Source: Rhabdornis inornatus
Lineage: Eukaryota > Chordata > Aves > Passeriformes > Rhabdornithidae
Assembly (NCBI GenBank): GCA_013397075.1
Contig: VWZS01010887.1
Location: forward strand, 708,183 to 772,182
Direction of reading: 5' to 3'
DNA: 64,000 nucleotides
Part shown: piece by piece, positions 24,401 through 39,400 of the stretch
Position numbering within the stretch: position 1 is the first letter of the stretch
How the letters are laid out: every line of letters begins with the position of its first letter
The notes under the pieces: generated by a model
The model's database searches: none
Told to the model about the DNA's origin: nothing
What the model saw: only the letters and a program-made list of their open reading frames with translations
Position numbers and translations under genes: made by a program

Positions 24401-27400
24401 AGATACTTGGAATTCCCTTTCTTTTGCTACATCACATTTCCAGTTTTAAAAACATTTAAAAAATACTTTAAAAATATATATATCCCAGTTGTAAATAAGA
24501 AATTGCCTTTGGCCTTCTTTATTCTTGCCTGTTTCTTTAGACTATTTAATTTCTGATCTCAGAAACAGAATAAGGAAGGCCACTAGATTAAGACAAAGAT
24601 AGATTTGATACCTTAACAAAACACAGACTGAATTTTCCCAAATGGTCTAATCTTAAAAAAACAACTTTTTGTTAAAGAATAACATTGTGACTACTTTGGG
24701 TTTGACTCAGTTTATGTGAAGAATTGATGGGCAGCTTACTGGGCTCTTCAAGGAACAGCTTTCTTTTACCATCTTCTCCTATTGAATTGAAAGGAAACGA
24801 GAAGTGCTATGGATATGGCAGAGCTGTGCAGTGAAATCCCTGATTCTAGGCACCCAGAAAAAGGAGGAGAGAGAAGAAAATATTGGAAGTGTTTCTAGAC
24901 AGGGGTCTTTGTTGACATGAAGAGGATGAATTTTAAGTAGGGATGTAAGTTGTGCATGTAGGGATAAGTAAGGTTGCAGCTGAAGCATATCTGCAAACAC
25001 ATTTAATAAAGGGACATTAGCTTCCATTCAGGAAGGCAGAATGTTCCTCATTTTAAGGTAAATACCTTTACTGAGTTCATGAGAGACCTGAAACCAGAGC
25101 ATAACAATCCTCATAGCACAGATTCTAGACACCTCCACCCTTAGGGCACGACATGATGGAGTGTTAGGATGGCGTTTGATTTGGATCATTATAGGATTAG
25201 GATCTCGTTTATAAGACTAATTTTCCTACCTCAAGAAGTATCTTGTTTTGGTGGTATGTATCTCAAAAGGCTTAGTATCACATTAAGTCATTTGCAAGCA
25301 TTAAAAATTATTACAAGCTTCTTGGAAGGAATAATACTATAGCAATACAGAAAAAAAAAAGCTGAAAGCACTCAAAGGTAAATGCACATGAATCTTGCAT
25401 GGCAGTTTGGCAATAAATATCAGAAATCTGAACCTTTAAATAAATGAGCCTTTCATGAATTAGGCTTAAGTGATGGACACGTGCTTATTTGCAGATGCTA
25501 TTGCAGTTTGTAGAACTGTTCCAAGCACACCATAATAAACTCAGAGAGGAAGTTGGAGAAAACCCTCAGCCATTTCTATCTCTTCTTTTAGATATCTATG
25601 GTAAATGTCCATCTTGTACCACTCAAGTAAATGAGTTTTCCTCATTTTTCATTTAATTAAGAGTTTAATGGCAACAACCCCACCGGTTGAGAAGTCTTAA
25701 AATATAAATCTGATACCTACTGTGAAGAAGGCTACTTCTCAGTTTCCTAGGAAGAAATGGATCCTGGCACTTCTTAGCTCATGTGTATATATATACACAC
25801 ACATATATATATATATATATACATATATATATACATAAATCAACTTACTTGATGCTGCACTGATAGACACAAAACATAAGTTTTATGCAAAAAAGATCAC
25901 AAAGTTTTCAAATAATTTAAATAGTTTCTCTTGAAAATGGACATTTTTATGGCACTGAATTTCTTGAGAGACAAATGGTTTTTTCATCTCATTCATTCTA
26001 TGCACCAATAATCAGTCTATGTTGCTGTGATATAAACAAGGAAAAGATGCTGCTAGTCCTGAGTCAAGCTGTTTTCAATAGTTTGATGACAGAGTGGGTT
26101 TTATGATCTGACTTTATATATTTGTAGGTTATTTAAGATTCCTTCCAGTTGTATTGCATTTGTAGCATTTTGAAGGATAAATTGGAATTACCACAAGGCC
26201 TCCATCCACGAGATAATAAGTTCTGTTGAAGCACTCTACTGTGATTGGAGTCTTTATTTAGACCATCTGTATCTAGATAGTTTTGATTACCTTCTATATC
26301 TAGAATAAAAGAGTAACATCCTTTATTTAAACTACAGTTGCTCAGTTTTCTGTTTTATCAGTGCCCCAGGCCATGACTTGGTGCTGTCCCCCTCCAACAG
26401 TTGTCCTGTGCCTCATGGAAATGCCACTGCAGTACTTTACAGCAGACTCTTGGTGTGTGGCTTCTTAAGGCTGGTGCCACCCAACTAGCTTATCTTTCCC
26501 AGGACTACACATGGTTATAGAAATTATACTTAGGGAAGTGCTAACTGTGTTTCAGTGAAGCAATTCATTAGTGACTGCATGAAGGCTACTGCACAATTTA
26601 ACTTGCAAATTTGAACATTTTCTTCAATCCACATTTTATTTAACCCTCATCCCTCTATTCTTATTGTGATACCACTTGTTCTCACTGCTTTGGCTTTAAC
26701 TAACAATTCTATTCATAGTTATTGAGAAACAATTCAAAGCACGTTCAAATCCTGGAGATCAAGATACAGCCAGCCTATAGTACCCTGGAAATTTGTAATC
26801 CATTGGGATTTAAAAGCTATTAAATGACTTAGACAAAGCAAATTCCTTTTTCTGCTGAGCTGTACATAACATTTCAGAGTATCAGATTGCCCAGAGAAAC
26901 AAAGCAGGACTGAAAGCACTAAGCTAAATACCAGGAAGGACACAAATATGTGTCTACAAAGCTAGACATTTATTTTAGGATATATTTGCCCTACGTGGCT
27001 CTGCAAATTGAAAATATAAATAAATAAAAATTTCTCCTTTGCAAGTTTGTTACTACAAAAGGAAGTTTGCTAACATTCTCAGAGGAAAGATCCCAGTAGA
27101 GGGGATGCAGGGCAGGAAGCCAAAGAATTTGCAGTCCCACAGGTGAATGTTCTCTTAATGCACCATTAATTGTCTACTGCTGTCACAGGTCTATTTTGGA
27201 AACACTAACTCCAGGAAAGAGAATGCAATTCATGTTCTATGCCCACTTAGCCTCCTTGTGAAGACTGCCAATAGCATATTCACCACAATTCACAGATCTG
27301 TGATGCCAAAGTGTATACCTATGGGGAAAAAAAACTCTTACCTGGTAATTTACTCAGGCCACTTGATTTGTCTCTGACAAATAAAATTGCAACCAAGAGG

Positions 27401-30400
27401 CATAAAAAGGAGATATCCCTAATTAATTATCAATCAACTACAGATAATGCCAAAAAAGAATAGGGTATGCAAAATTTGTACAAATATTTTTACACAGGCA
27501 CAATTAAAGACATGCTTTGCTGGGAAAAATGGTGTCTTTGAGATCTGAGCTGTCCTATAGTTCTGTGAAAGCTCACATTCTTTTTATGTGAGTGTAATGA
27601 TAACTTACTTTTGATAGTGGTTCAAAGTCAGAAAAGTCAGAAAACAAGATGCTATGATAACAAGTTTCACATGTGCATGTAATAACATGGATGAAGACAA
27701 TTAAGAAAGCACCAGTCACCACACACTGCAATACTGGTCAGCCAAGACAACCTGTTCCACCTCCTGAAGATGTAAAGTAAATTTCTAGTTTGGCACTGAC
27801 ATTGAGTCCATAATGAATATCGCTAAAGCAGCAGCAAAACTTGCATGCACAAGGGATACACTCCACAAGTTCAGAAAGATTTATTTGTTTGCAATCAGTA
27901 TTGAAATTCAGAAGTGGATCCAGCTTAATGAAGCACTGGGGACCTGAATCCTGTTTAGTACATATATCTCATATCAAGGTTAACTCTGCCTTTCACTCAC
28001 TCCAACTCAAATAAATTTCTGTCTGCTATAATATTTATAAGTGTTCAAAATAAATATTTATTTTAAAAACCGTGTGTCTGCTTGTCTGTACCCCTATCAG
28101 TAGCCCAAGAAAGGCTACTTGATCAAAGGAGTCATTTGGTTTTACTTGAATTGGAAATTTAATACTTTCCGTACCTGCAAAGGAAAACAGAAGCAAAACT
28201 TGTTTTTTGTGGACCTTAAATTCTAATAACTAGAGCAGGAGAACACAATTGACTAAAATTAACTTCAAATATAAATATTTAACACATTTGTTTACATATA
28301 TATTATCCTTAATTATTCCAGTATGATAGAGCTGTTTCTTGAAACTGCTTTACAGCCCTTCTTTTAAAGGGCTTTTCCTCTCTGTGTTAGCTGAGGGTCT
28401 TCATTACTTCTAGGCTAAATGGGATGCAGTGATTCACTCTGCAATTATACAGAACATTGCTGGACTCTGAGTGCATGACAAGGGTGTTACAGAAGGAGCT
28501 CTGCCAGAACATTCCCAGTAGGCCAGACTGAGGTTTCCCCTTGAAGAATTTCCCATCTGACTGTTATCCATGTTTTAAAATTTAAGTTGTGAACTTGCAA
28601 CATGATCTCCTAGCTCCTGTGTTCACAGCATGTTCTGATGGCTGCAGAATCAGGGGTTTTCTCTGGACTTAGGATACGGTCTGTGTTGGCCCTTGTTCTC
28701 TTAACTGTTTATCCTGTTCCCAAAAGAAGAGGCTGGAAGGTGAAATGCAGCAGAAAATTGCACAGCACTTTTAAAGTAGCTTGATGTAAACCAATAACTA
28801 AACATGGTATCTTTCAGCTGTTCTTAGAGCATCTAGAGCAGCTATACTTGTATACATTCATGAGTATATTTTTATGAATTGAAAATAAATAAAATCTTAC
28901 ATTTTAGCTGTTGCCTTGAATTATTATAAACTGTTCCCTTGCTCTGCTTTTTTCTTGCAGTGGAAACCTAAATGTATGGGCATATATTAGTAAAATAACT
29001 AGAATAACTCTAACAGGAGATGTGCTTCACCAGTGCAACTGGATCACGTCAGAACACCAGGAAGCGAAGTGTGATTTTAACACCAAATGTTCCAGAGCAT
29101 AGCAACAACTGAAGTGAAGCAAAGGGAAAACATTGTGAGGGATGGCATGAAGGTTAAGGTAGCGGAAATGTTTAGCATATTCCAAAATGTTATTAAAAGG
29201 AAACCCTCCAATCAAAGGCACTATGTCAAAGCCAAATTCCTGGGAACACCAGAAAGGATAAGCACAGGACCAGCTCACATTGGAAGTGAGTAGAAGCTCC
29301 ATCACAAGTACCCCAAATCCAAAGCTGGGGTAAGCCCTTCGTGCTCCAGCACATCCATCCATATAGCTGAACAGATGGTGTCAGAGATGATAGCTGGCAC
29401 ATTCTGCACTGTCAGCAGATCTACTCTACTAACTCAGGGGACTTCCTCCCAGTCCCTTAGTTTTATCACTCACAGAAGTCACCAAAGGGATGCATTCATC
29501 ACACAGGACTTTGCACATGTCTTATTGGCACTCTGCATTTTGCTTGCATGGAAGAGCCTGGGGAGACCTCAGTCCTTGCAAAGCAGGTGGCCTAATCCCA
29601 TGTGAGTCTCAGGTTTCCCATAAAATATGCAACTCCCTTCAGTACTGAATGACTGCACGTCTGTTTTACAGTGCTCACTATTACCAAAAAAACACCCAGA
29701 GCATGTAAATATCCCTTGAAGAATAGTTTGGCAAAGTTGAACACTGAGCAATGTCAAGATTATAAAGCCTTTTATTACAAAGTGAGTGACATTAGTTATT
29801 TCTTTCAGAGGAGACAACAGAGAAAGTTTATGTTGTCCCAGTGATCTAAACTGGAAAAAAACCTCAGGTGGTAGCAAGTTGTATGGAAAATTTAGTATGG
29901 GTCAGGGCCTGCACTATCCTCCCCTCAGCCTTTTCTTCTTAAGGAAAGAATGGGAAGAAAAGGAAGGAAGCTGAGAGGTTTCACAAGGTCTTTTAAGAGG
30001 CTAAAACAGTCAAAATATTGCAAAGTTTATTAGGAGCAGGCAGATCTTTACATGCAAGAGAGAAGCCTCATGCTTAAGCATGAAAATTTAGTAAGTGTTC
30101 GGACAACTCAGAGCTTTGATGGACCATCAGTATAATGCTCCAACAGCTCTATTCCCTGAAGGAAGCCCTTTTGTCACTACTGATGACACCTATTAAGAGA
30201 GCTTTAAGAAAGTCTGTAAAATCCAACTATGTGACTTCTCAAAATACATGCAGTACCATAGGGTTGTCTGTTGGAGTATTTTTTCAATTTAAAATTATTC
30301 TTCCTATTCCAAATGTATTTTCAAACAAAAATTTTGATATTTCAGAAGTAAGAACACATGCAATATTAAAAATTCCATTTGAAAGTAAAAGGTACTTAGG

Positions 30401-33400
30401 ATCCATAGGAAAATGCTGGTCTAAATCTACTTTTAATTTTTGGAATTTCAAGCATCATGCAAGTAAGAGACGCCTACTCAGAAAAACAACACAGAAATAA
30501 CAGATGTAGGGATCCTATAAAAACCTTTAGTAAAAGCATGGGTATGGTTTTATCTTGCATTATAAAAACAGTAAGATATCTTTAGTCATTCTTATCTTTA
30601 CAACAATTTCAAGCTACCCAATCTGTTAAGGTGAAAGAATCAGAAAGACAAAGGAACTGTCAGGGGGGAAAAAAAAAACAAAAGCAACATTCCTTCCTGC
30701 TTCTGATGTGTTCTCTGAATTCTGAATGCTTTTTAACACACTCATACGACCTAAGCAGACCAGAATGGTCTATGGCAAATTTTAATTAAAAAGGGAGAAA
30801 CAGTCTTACAAAAGGTCTGGCATATTTTGTTTACATGAAAGTTGGTAAGCATCAGCTTCTGCTAAATCCAATCTTATATTAAAAACTAAACTTCCAAGGA
30901 CAAGCAAGCAAAAACTTACATTGTACTGCAGTTCTAAGCCTGCATTTAGGTACATGCATGTCCTTTGCTCATTATTTTATCTAGATTCTAGCCATAAGTC
31001 CTAGTTGCACTGGTTAAGCCAAAGTATTTTAAAGGTCTCCCCACTCAGACTCTACAGAAGCAGATCGCTTTTATGTCATGTACCTAAGTTGATTGCCATA
31101 GCAGCCAGCTATTTATCAAAGAGGAAATCTAAACACAAAACTATAGGGGGAAAAAAGAGTGTGTTTAGCAAGTTAGAGAGTTTATTCCTACTAATGGTTA
31201 GCAGTGGCCCACTCTAAGTGGAAGGGCTTATTAAACAGACTTCTGTAGAAATCTGCCCTGAAGCATTTCCTATACCACCCTTTACTTGTTTGGTTAACAG
31301 AACAGGGTGCATGCTTATCACATTTGCATAAGAGAGCAAAACAATGGGTCTGCAAGCATGTTTCATGACAGAGCTACAATTCAAATTGATCTTAACGAAT
31401 TAGTGAAACAGCTTGAAGAAAGCCAGACTCAGATAAGCAAGAAGTTGCAATTCTCCCAATCATACTTTCTATGATCTTCATGGAAGATTCATATCCTATC
31501 TGACATCTAAACTGCAGCCTTGAAAAGGGAGAATATTAAGAAGACTGTTTTTCCTGCCAGATTGTGTCCTTCCAGATAAGTGATCCAAAGACTACAAAAT
31601 AAGAAGTCAATCAGCAGAAAACAACTCCCTTGTAGGAATCCAAGCACTTGGCAAGCAACAGGAAGCTGTAAATTTTGTTTCTGTCAGGGTGTTCTTTATG
31701 CGGTGATCCCCATTTCCATCTTCTATTTTCATATGATCATCTAATTTCCCTTAGCAAAAAGAAATCTAATATTGGAGATTTGTCAGTGATATTGGAGAAA
31801 AAGAAAAGAAGATGGTGAGGACAGAGAACAGTAATGAAACAAAGCTGATGACTAGAGGGCAGAAGGAGAGCAAAAGTCAATAGGCAGAAGAGTGTTCATG
31901 GGAAACTAAACAAACGAAAATAAAATGAAAGTGGATTCCATGATCTGTTCTACGGGTACACACATTTCTTGAGGTCTGTATTATCATCCTTGAGAAGAGA
32001 CCCTGACACTTGTGTTTTCTCCCTAGCTTTGCAACAGTCTTTAAGGCACTTAAGACAGGCATTTTAAAAATGTTTTTACTGTCCTAAATGCTGAGCAAAT
32101 TATGACCCATGATTCCTCACAATGGACTATAATCCTTCTCACAACAATGAGAGCAAATGTTAGCCATAGGCAAGTGCTTTTCAGCATCCCACTTCTTTAT
32201 TCAAGGGTAATAATAAACCCTCCATATTCCACAGCACTATTTTGGGGGGAAATTAACCATTGTTTTTGAGATGCTCAAAAACTACTCTGAAAAAAAGCCC
32301 AATAAAGAAACACTAGTAAGAGAGATTAAAAGTTGATAAGACTATAAATGTCTTGTAAATATAGAACTGTGAAAAAATGAATTAAAACCAGAACCTACTC
32401 TGAATAGACAGAACACAACACATAACTACCAACATGTTCAGTATCTGTTCCCTGTCACCCAACATTAATTCTGCATCTAAAAACCAAACCGAGCTTTTTA
32501 GCATAAACCAGTTACCTACTACTGTAAATTTAGTTACATGCTAGTTATTCTTCTCTCCTTAAACTCTTTAGTGAATGTGCCAGCCCCTCCAGTATGGAGA
32601 AAGAAGTGGCTCAAGGAACTGTTAAAAATAGCAATGACTGTGAGTAACCCCACAGATGCAATCTGAGAAAGCATTTTCACATACAGAAATTTTTTTAGCT
32701 TTCACCTCTAGAATGAAAAGTCACTGTCCCTACCTCTCACTAATAAGGTCAGTTTTGGGCCCCTCCAAAGAAGCTGCCATTTCTGGTGGTTTAAGTGATG
32801 GGGACACCTGTCCCCCTGAGAGCTAAACTGAGCATACAACTCACCTCATAGATATTACCAAACAGTCTGCATGTGTTAGCAACCTTGTCACTTACTCACC
32901 TGGCCTGGGTTCAAAAGACTGACCTAAAAGTGAAAGGTTCCCGTCAGACACACAATCCCAACCAGTAAATTTAAAGTCCATCTTCAGCACAAGGTTATCT
33001 TTCATCATGAGCTGGGGTGTGGGAGCTATCAGAATATTCCACTCAGAAGGCTTTGCAATACTGAGACTTTTAATTAATAATGTCACCACCTTGCTAAGCA
33101 GTGCAAGTCAGCTTTCTCTTGGATGTGAATGACTATTTTTGCAGTACAGTTTGTTCATTCACATCATATGCATGAATCCCTGGAAAAAGATGGTCCTCAA
33201 CAGCATCCAGGCAATACTCTATGAGAATCCTTTGTCCAAATGCACAAATCCAGCTGTATTGTCTCAGCCCTGGATAGTTCATGGCAGCCAGATGGGGTAA
33301 TAGGGAGCAGTATCTTGCTGTTTGTAATGATCTTACCTCTTCATTTTCCCTTCTACTTCAATAACAATATGCATGACATCATTTAGAGTTACACAACAGT

Positions 33401-36400
33401 CTTCTGATGACTCTACTCTCTTTGCCTTTTATGTAAACCAACAGGTATGTTAGTATCTCATCGTAACAGAATTAATACCTCTGGATTTTGGATTACATAC
33501 CATTATTCAGTGCACATTCTTAATGTGGAAGATTAGCTTTAGAGAATGGCAAATAATGGTATAGTCTGTGAAGTAAACAAAGCTCTCAAATTACCAATAA
33601 ATTTCCAAGTTATAATAGCCCCCATATTAAATTACATTCTCCAATGAGAGTGAAAAGACAGACTGTGAGTAATGACTAAGTTCTTGCTCTTCCACAGCTT
33701 TCTGTACAACTTTTTTCAAGTTATAAAACTTTTTTACATGTCCAAAATCATTATCCCACAGTACAGGTGAAATATAAATACATTCCATGGACTGAGACCT
33801 CTAAATGCAGACAGGCTCTGTTAATCTTTACAATGGAGTGTAATTCACAGTCTCATGTACATTTTGAAAACTTAAAATGCTGTAGAAAGTGAAAGAACTT
33901 GTATTTCATAATCCTCAAAAAACAAATATTGGTGAAAAAATTATCTGTGAATCAAGTATATTCAGAACTCAGTTCTTAAATGGCAGCAAAGCTTTAAAAA
34001 CAAAACCAACCAACCAAACAAAAGGAACCAATGGAACAATACAAATGCAAAATTTTGAATAATCTATTTTTGGTCAATGGCTTTTTTTATCTCTTCAGAT
34101 GTTGATTTTGTATTTCCCTCAAAGGCAAAGTTTATTAATATGCTGATCTCTTTAAATTTGTTTCTAGCATTTATTAACTCTACAACTAATAAATCATGGG
34201 CTCATTTTTTTCTTGTTACATGCAGCACTGCCAAATTTCGCCCTTTAAAATGCCTCCTACTAAAATCTGCAGAAATAGAGATGCATCACCCACAAGGACC
34301 TGTGCCTTTCTGACCGAACCAGGGTACTCCTACACGGCATGGCAGGGAGTTCCAGTCTGAACCTCTGAGGACTGCCAGCTATTTGCATGGCACAACAGTA
34401 TTATCCTCTAACAGGGTAAGCTGACTTTAGAGCATCCTATCCAAATATTCTCTGCTCTGATACACTGCGCTTTGCAGAGCTTGCATGTACACTCTATAAA
34501 CAAGCAAGCCTGACATTACAACCTGCAGTAGTATGGCTACTAACATCTTACACAGCATTCCTGATCACTTTACACTCCAGAACTTCACAGTGTATGCGTA
34601 GAAATAAATTAGTTTTTGCCCAGTTATCAGGGCATTAAAATAGATTTGCCACTACACTGCACAAAATTGAGTGCCGCAAAGAAATTTGCACATTTTTATG
34701 AGTTCTAATGGACTCTGTCATCTGTGTAATAAAGACTGCGTATTTGCATTTATACAGAGGTACATATTCACATCTCATAAAGTGCTGTCCAAATACCCCT
34801 TCCCAACCAGTCAGGCAGGACACTAGGGACCCAAGCAGAGAGCTTGCAGAACATAAAGTGCGTAGGTTCTGTTAGAAACTTCAAAGTACTGATGCATGCT
34901 CCCAGATATCTCTTTTTCATGCACCTTCTCTCTCGCTCTCTGTAAGACTTTTAGATACAGATCTTGGGTGAACAAAATTAAGACAACTCCTGATACTTTT
35001 GAAGGCATGCTCAGTTAATGGAAAAGAGACCTATTTGCATTCTGGATCTTTTTTGAGCAAAGTGACATTTGGGAAGTGTCACTCAAAATGCTAGTTAGAC
35101 AAAGGATCTAAATATTGAAAAACTGAGAAAAAAAAAAGCATAGGAAAAGGTATTTTATATGTCATGGGACCAAAACATGCAACAAAAAGTTGAAATGTGA
35201 TAGGGTCAAAAGAAATTCACCAATTTCTATGTGGCTCAGAATGAGTTAGTTCTGCAACACCATCTTTCCTGTATTTCTGCTTCACAAGAGTATCAACAAA
35301 CTAAAAGGCCTATTCAGGAAAAGATTTGCATTAAAAATGCCAACAGGTTTGGAGGGAACTGTTTCAGCAACGATAGAATATCTCAGACCAGCCATGTTAC
35401 TGTTTTCTCTCTCCCTCTATATTCTTTACCAATTGACCACTTCTTCACTATTACAGAAGAAAAGAACAATCTCTGCTTCATTTGCCTCTCCCTGTGGGGA
35501 GTTGAAAATGAAGTATAGGTAATCCCAAAAGGGATACTGTGGTGGATCTGCAATGGAGAACTCTGCAGGTGTGGGGAAGTCAATGCCCCTCACATACTGC
35601 CTGGGGCTTTCTCTCAAGTTTATTAAACAAAGAACATGCATTACCACTACCCCATCAGTGCCAAAAAAACCTTCTTACTAAAGAGATAGGAGCTCCTATT
35701 GTTTCCATTCTCATTCTTAGGTCCTTCTTCACCAGCTGTACCTTACAGTGTTCCTCCTGGTTTCTCAAGAGCTCATGAACTATCACAGATAGTGCTGGCT
35801 AACAGTTTTGTTTCAGCAGATACATATTTTAATGGCCCAAATACTATTTAGGATGAGATGAAAGAAGCATTCACACATTACAGTATGGAAGGAACTAAAG
35901 GTATGCCCTCTGGAAATAGAAGGATTAATTAAAGTAGGCTAATCCAGGATTTAGTTGACTGGATTTCCAAATGTCTTTGCTTTCTCCGTCGATTTTCTTC
36001 ACCATGCTATCTTTATCTAGTAATTATACATTACACTGCCAGGTGAGTAAGTAAATCCATTATAAATTTGTCAACAAAGAGTCAGAGTGGGATAAAACTA
36101 TGTTCCTATCCAATTTAGCAACATTCTTTAAAGCACTTCCATAATCATAAAAGCAGGTCTTATGACAGACACAGAAGCTTTTTTTTAATTTTACCCTCAC
36201 CAAAACACACATCTTTAAGTCTCTGACACTAATAAATGATAGGAAAATATGTCAATAGTCAGACCCCAAAACATTTACACAGTAAATGCTGTCTTTGCAT
36301 TCAGTTAGTACATTTGGAGATAACCAAATCTAGTTTCACTTGTAATCTAAACTAAGGTTTCAGTTGAGACTCATAGAGAAAAGAAAACCTCATACATTAA

Positions 36401-39400
36401 TTCCCAATTACGCAACAAAAGGCTCCTCTGTGGCATACATGCCACATTACTCAATGTAGTATTTCCCAATGCACAAAGCACATAATCTTTCCATGTGAAT
36501 TACCTCACTATTGCAACTGATGACTAACAAAAAACCACAATTTTTATTTCATGCTTGTTTCAAGAAACTGATTTTTAAAGAATTTAGTTCTTTCTGTGGT
36601 TAAAGATACCACTTTAACATACTGGGTTTAATTCGTTTATGCTTTAATTATTTTTTATGAGGTATTATCTGTAGAATAAAATTTTCTAAAACGTTTAAAA
36701 TATCCTGTAAGAAAGCAGACTTTCAGACAAATTTCTGAGTTTCTAAATAATATTTAGTGAGGCTCAGGTTCCTAAATTATTTATCTTTTCTTTAAACCAG
36801 AATAAATAGCAAAACATTACTTGGGACCGTTGGATGACTTGATTATATATGAATAAGAAATTTAACTAACCTGTTCTCAAGCACTTAGCTAAGGATAGAT
36901 GTGTTAATAAACAGTGATGACTGTAACTCCTGAAGGCATAAACAACAGTTTGTGATAAGCAAACTGTTTTATCAATTAAATAAACAGTTATTTGTTAATA
37001 GTGTCTCTCTTCTCAACAGGAACCATGCTGGGACATGTGCTTGGTTGTGGAAATGAAGGCCTTAGACAAAAGGAAAGAAAACCAACTTCAGCCTCATGTG
37101 TTTTGCTTGTCTTTTACTATAATGCCAGATGGGTGATAAGTGCATTGTACATAATATGTGCATGCACAGATACAGCTGCTTGTGGGGCTGCACTGCGAAC
37201 TACATTACTGAAATGACTTAGGATTAAGAAGTATTAAGAAGAAGGAGGGTTTCTTCAAATTTCTTCCATGATCTGGTATATAGCAGAAGATCATTGTACC
37301 AGTAAATGAAGCAGACTGGAAGCCTGTGGATAGTAGTAGAGTCAAAGATGATCAGTTACTCTGCCAAAGAAAATATGTGGTGGAACTACTCTCCAGAACC
37401 AAACTGGAGATGAGCTTGGACTACAGGGATTTTCATAGCTCAAAGGAACTCCTCTAGGTGAAATAACACCCAAGAGCTACACAATCATTTATAGTTGGGT
37501 GTTTGGGGTTTTTTGTTTTTTTTTAAATTTGAGTTCAGTGCAGCTGTATACCAGTTTTGTTCATATTAAAGAGTGCAATGTCTTAAGTCTTGCAGCAGTG
37601 AAAAGCTACACTGGTGCCAAGATTAAATATAAAACAGTTTTTAAAAAATCACTTAATGCCAGATAGTTAAGCCTTTCTGTAACTGCCAAAATTGTAGGCT
37701 GATTTTCAAAGGTGCAAAATAGACAGAAATTCCTCCTGACGTCAGTGAAATGCCTGGGTGTTCAACACCTATAAAAAAATATGAGTGTTTCCTTAGATGC
37801 TTAAGGAATAATCATGGATGCTAATTTTAGCCTAGGGTAGTCACCTTCCACAGACTCCTGCTATGGTAGTGGGGGTGAGCAAGGCTTTTCAGAGGAGCAG
37901 TTAAGATTAGAATCTGTCTGCTCTAAATTAGGTTCTGCAAGTTATCAAAGTAATGGATGCCTGGACTTCTTTAATTTACAGGTTTTTTGAAGATTATTAA
38001 ATACAAACATCAGATTTTAAGTTGAAGGAATTCTGGCAGTTAAGAGCAGTTGGGAGTAAGCATTTGAAGTAAATGGAAAATCTTACTCGTATCAAGTACA
38101 GTAAACTTATCACTGCCATCTGCAAAGTCAGCACACAGGTATTTACAACCACTGTTTCGGAGATGAAGACATGGACAAAGTGATATGTCCTTATAACTCA
38201 AAAGTGGGTAAACCCAGAACCAGACACAGGAGCAGCAGTATCCCTTCTTGCACTTAGGACATAAATTTAGGATTTATTTTCTTCTCTCTGTGCACACTCA
38301 GAAATTTTAGGTCCAATTATAGAAACTAACTAAAAATCAGCCAGACAGCTGTCACCTTCTGCTTCACTCTGGCCTTCAAAAGTATGAAGTGTATCTCTAC
38401 AAGCTACCATTTCAGAAGGAGACACTTTCATAAAAGAAGACCATTGCATTTCAAAGCCTTCTGCCTCTGTCTCTTCCTGCAGAGCAGTAACACCTGTCCT
38501 GTAAGCCTTTCACACCAGTAGTTAGAGGATTACTGAGACCACGCTGCCTTGATCTGTACAGAAGTGCTCCTTGTAGTGCCAGCGGGAAGAGCTACTACAG
38601 CTTCTGTGCAGAAACAGCCGCAGAGGGTGATCATAACACTGTGTTTGCTGGTTAAATGATGTGAAAAGAAGAACCTTCTATCTTTAAATACATGCCAAAT
38701 TTTATCATGTAGAAATAGAGCATTGGATAGGACCTGTATAGTTATGATAACATTTACGCATCAAGTCTCTCAACCTAAGGCATATTTCAAACCAACGAAT
38801 CCAGTGATCTAAGAACAAATATCACACACTCTTATCACAGCATTTCATGAAATGGTGTTCCCCAAACACTGAAGATATGAAAATTACCCCAAACTACAAG
38901 GAATGAAATTTAATTAAGGGAGAAATTGAGTGCTCACTGTGAATACACTCTCCTTCTGGTATCAGCTGATAGTAAAGAATGCATGGCCATAAAGGAAATA
39001 TTCACCCAGAGTCAGCAACTTCTCAGTGCTCACCATGGAGGAATACCACATCAGCTACTCATTGTTTATCCCAACAATTATGGCTCAGAAGAAATTATGC
39101 TTGGCAGCAAAGCCATTGAAACCAACTCAACTTTGCCAACTATGTAAGCACTTTTATATTTGTTTATTTGTAAGGATATAAAATAAGACACAGGAGGAAC
39201 ATTTTTTTACTTGGTACAAAGCAAAGCAGCACAAATTCCCATCTAATGCTATTTCATTGACGTGTTTCTTCCTGCATCACATCTACCTGCATTCCAGCTG
39301 CAAATCCAGGGCATTCTTCTGTAAGCAGGGTCTGCAGTACAATTTCTAAAATACTACTAATATCTACATATTCATCAACATTTGCAAATAAAGAAAATCT

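Noticed and set aside
29027..29362. 111-codon minus-strand open frame in intron 1, with a stretch reading FGFGVLVMELLL that recalls a kinase helix
   Set aside because: No other kinase motif before or after it, and neighbouring frames do not continue the similarity. The length is within chance for this much DNA.
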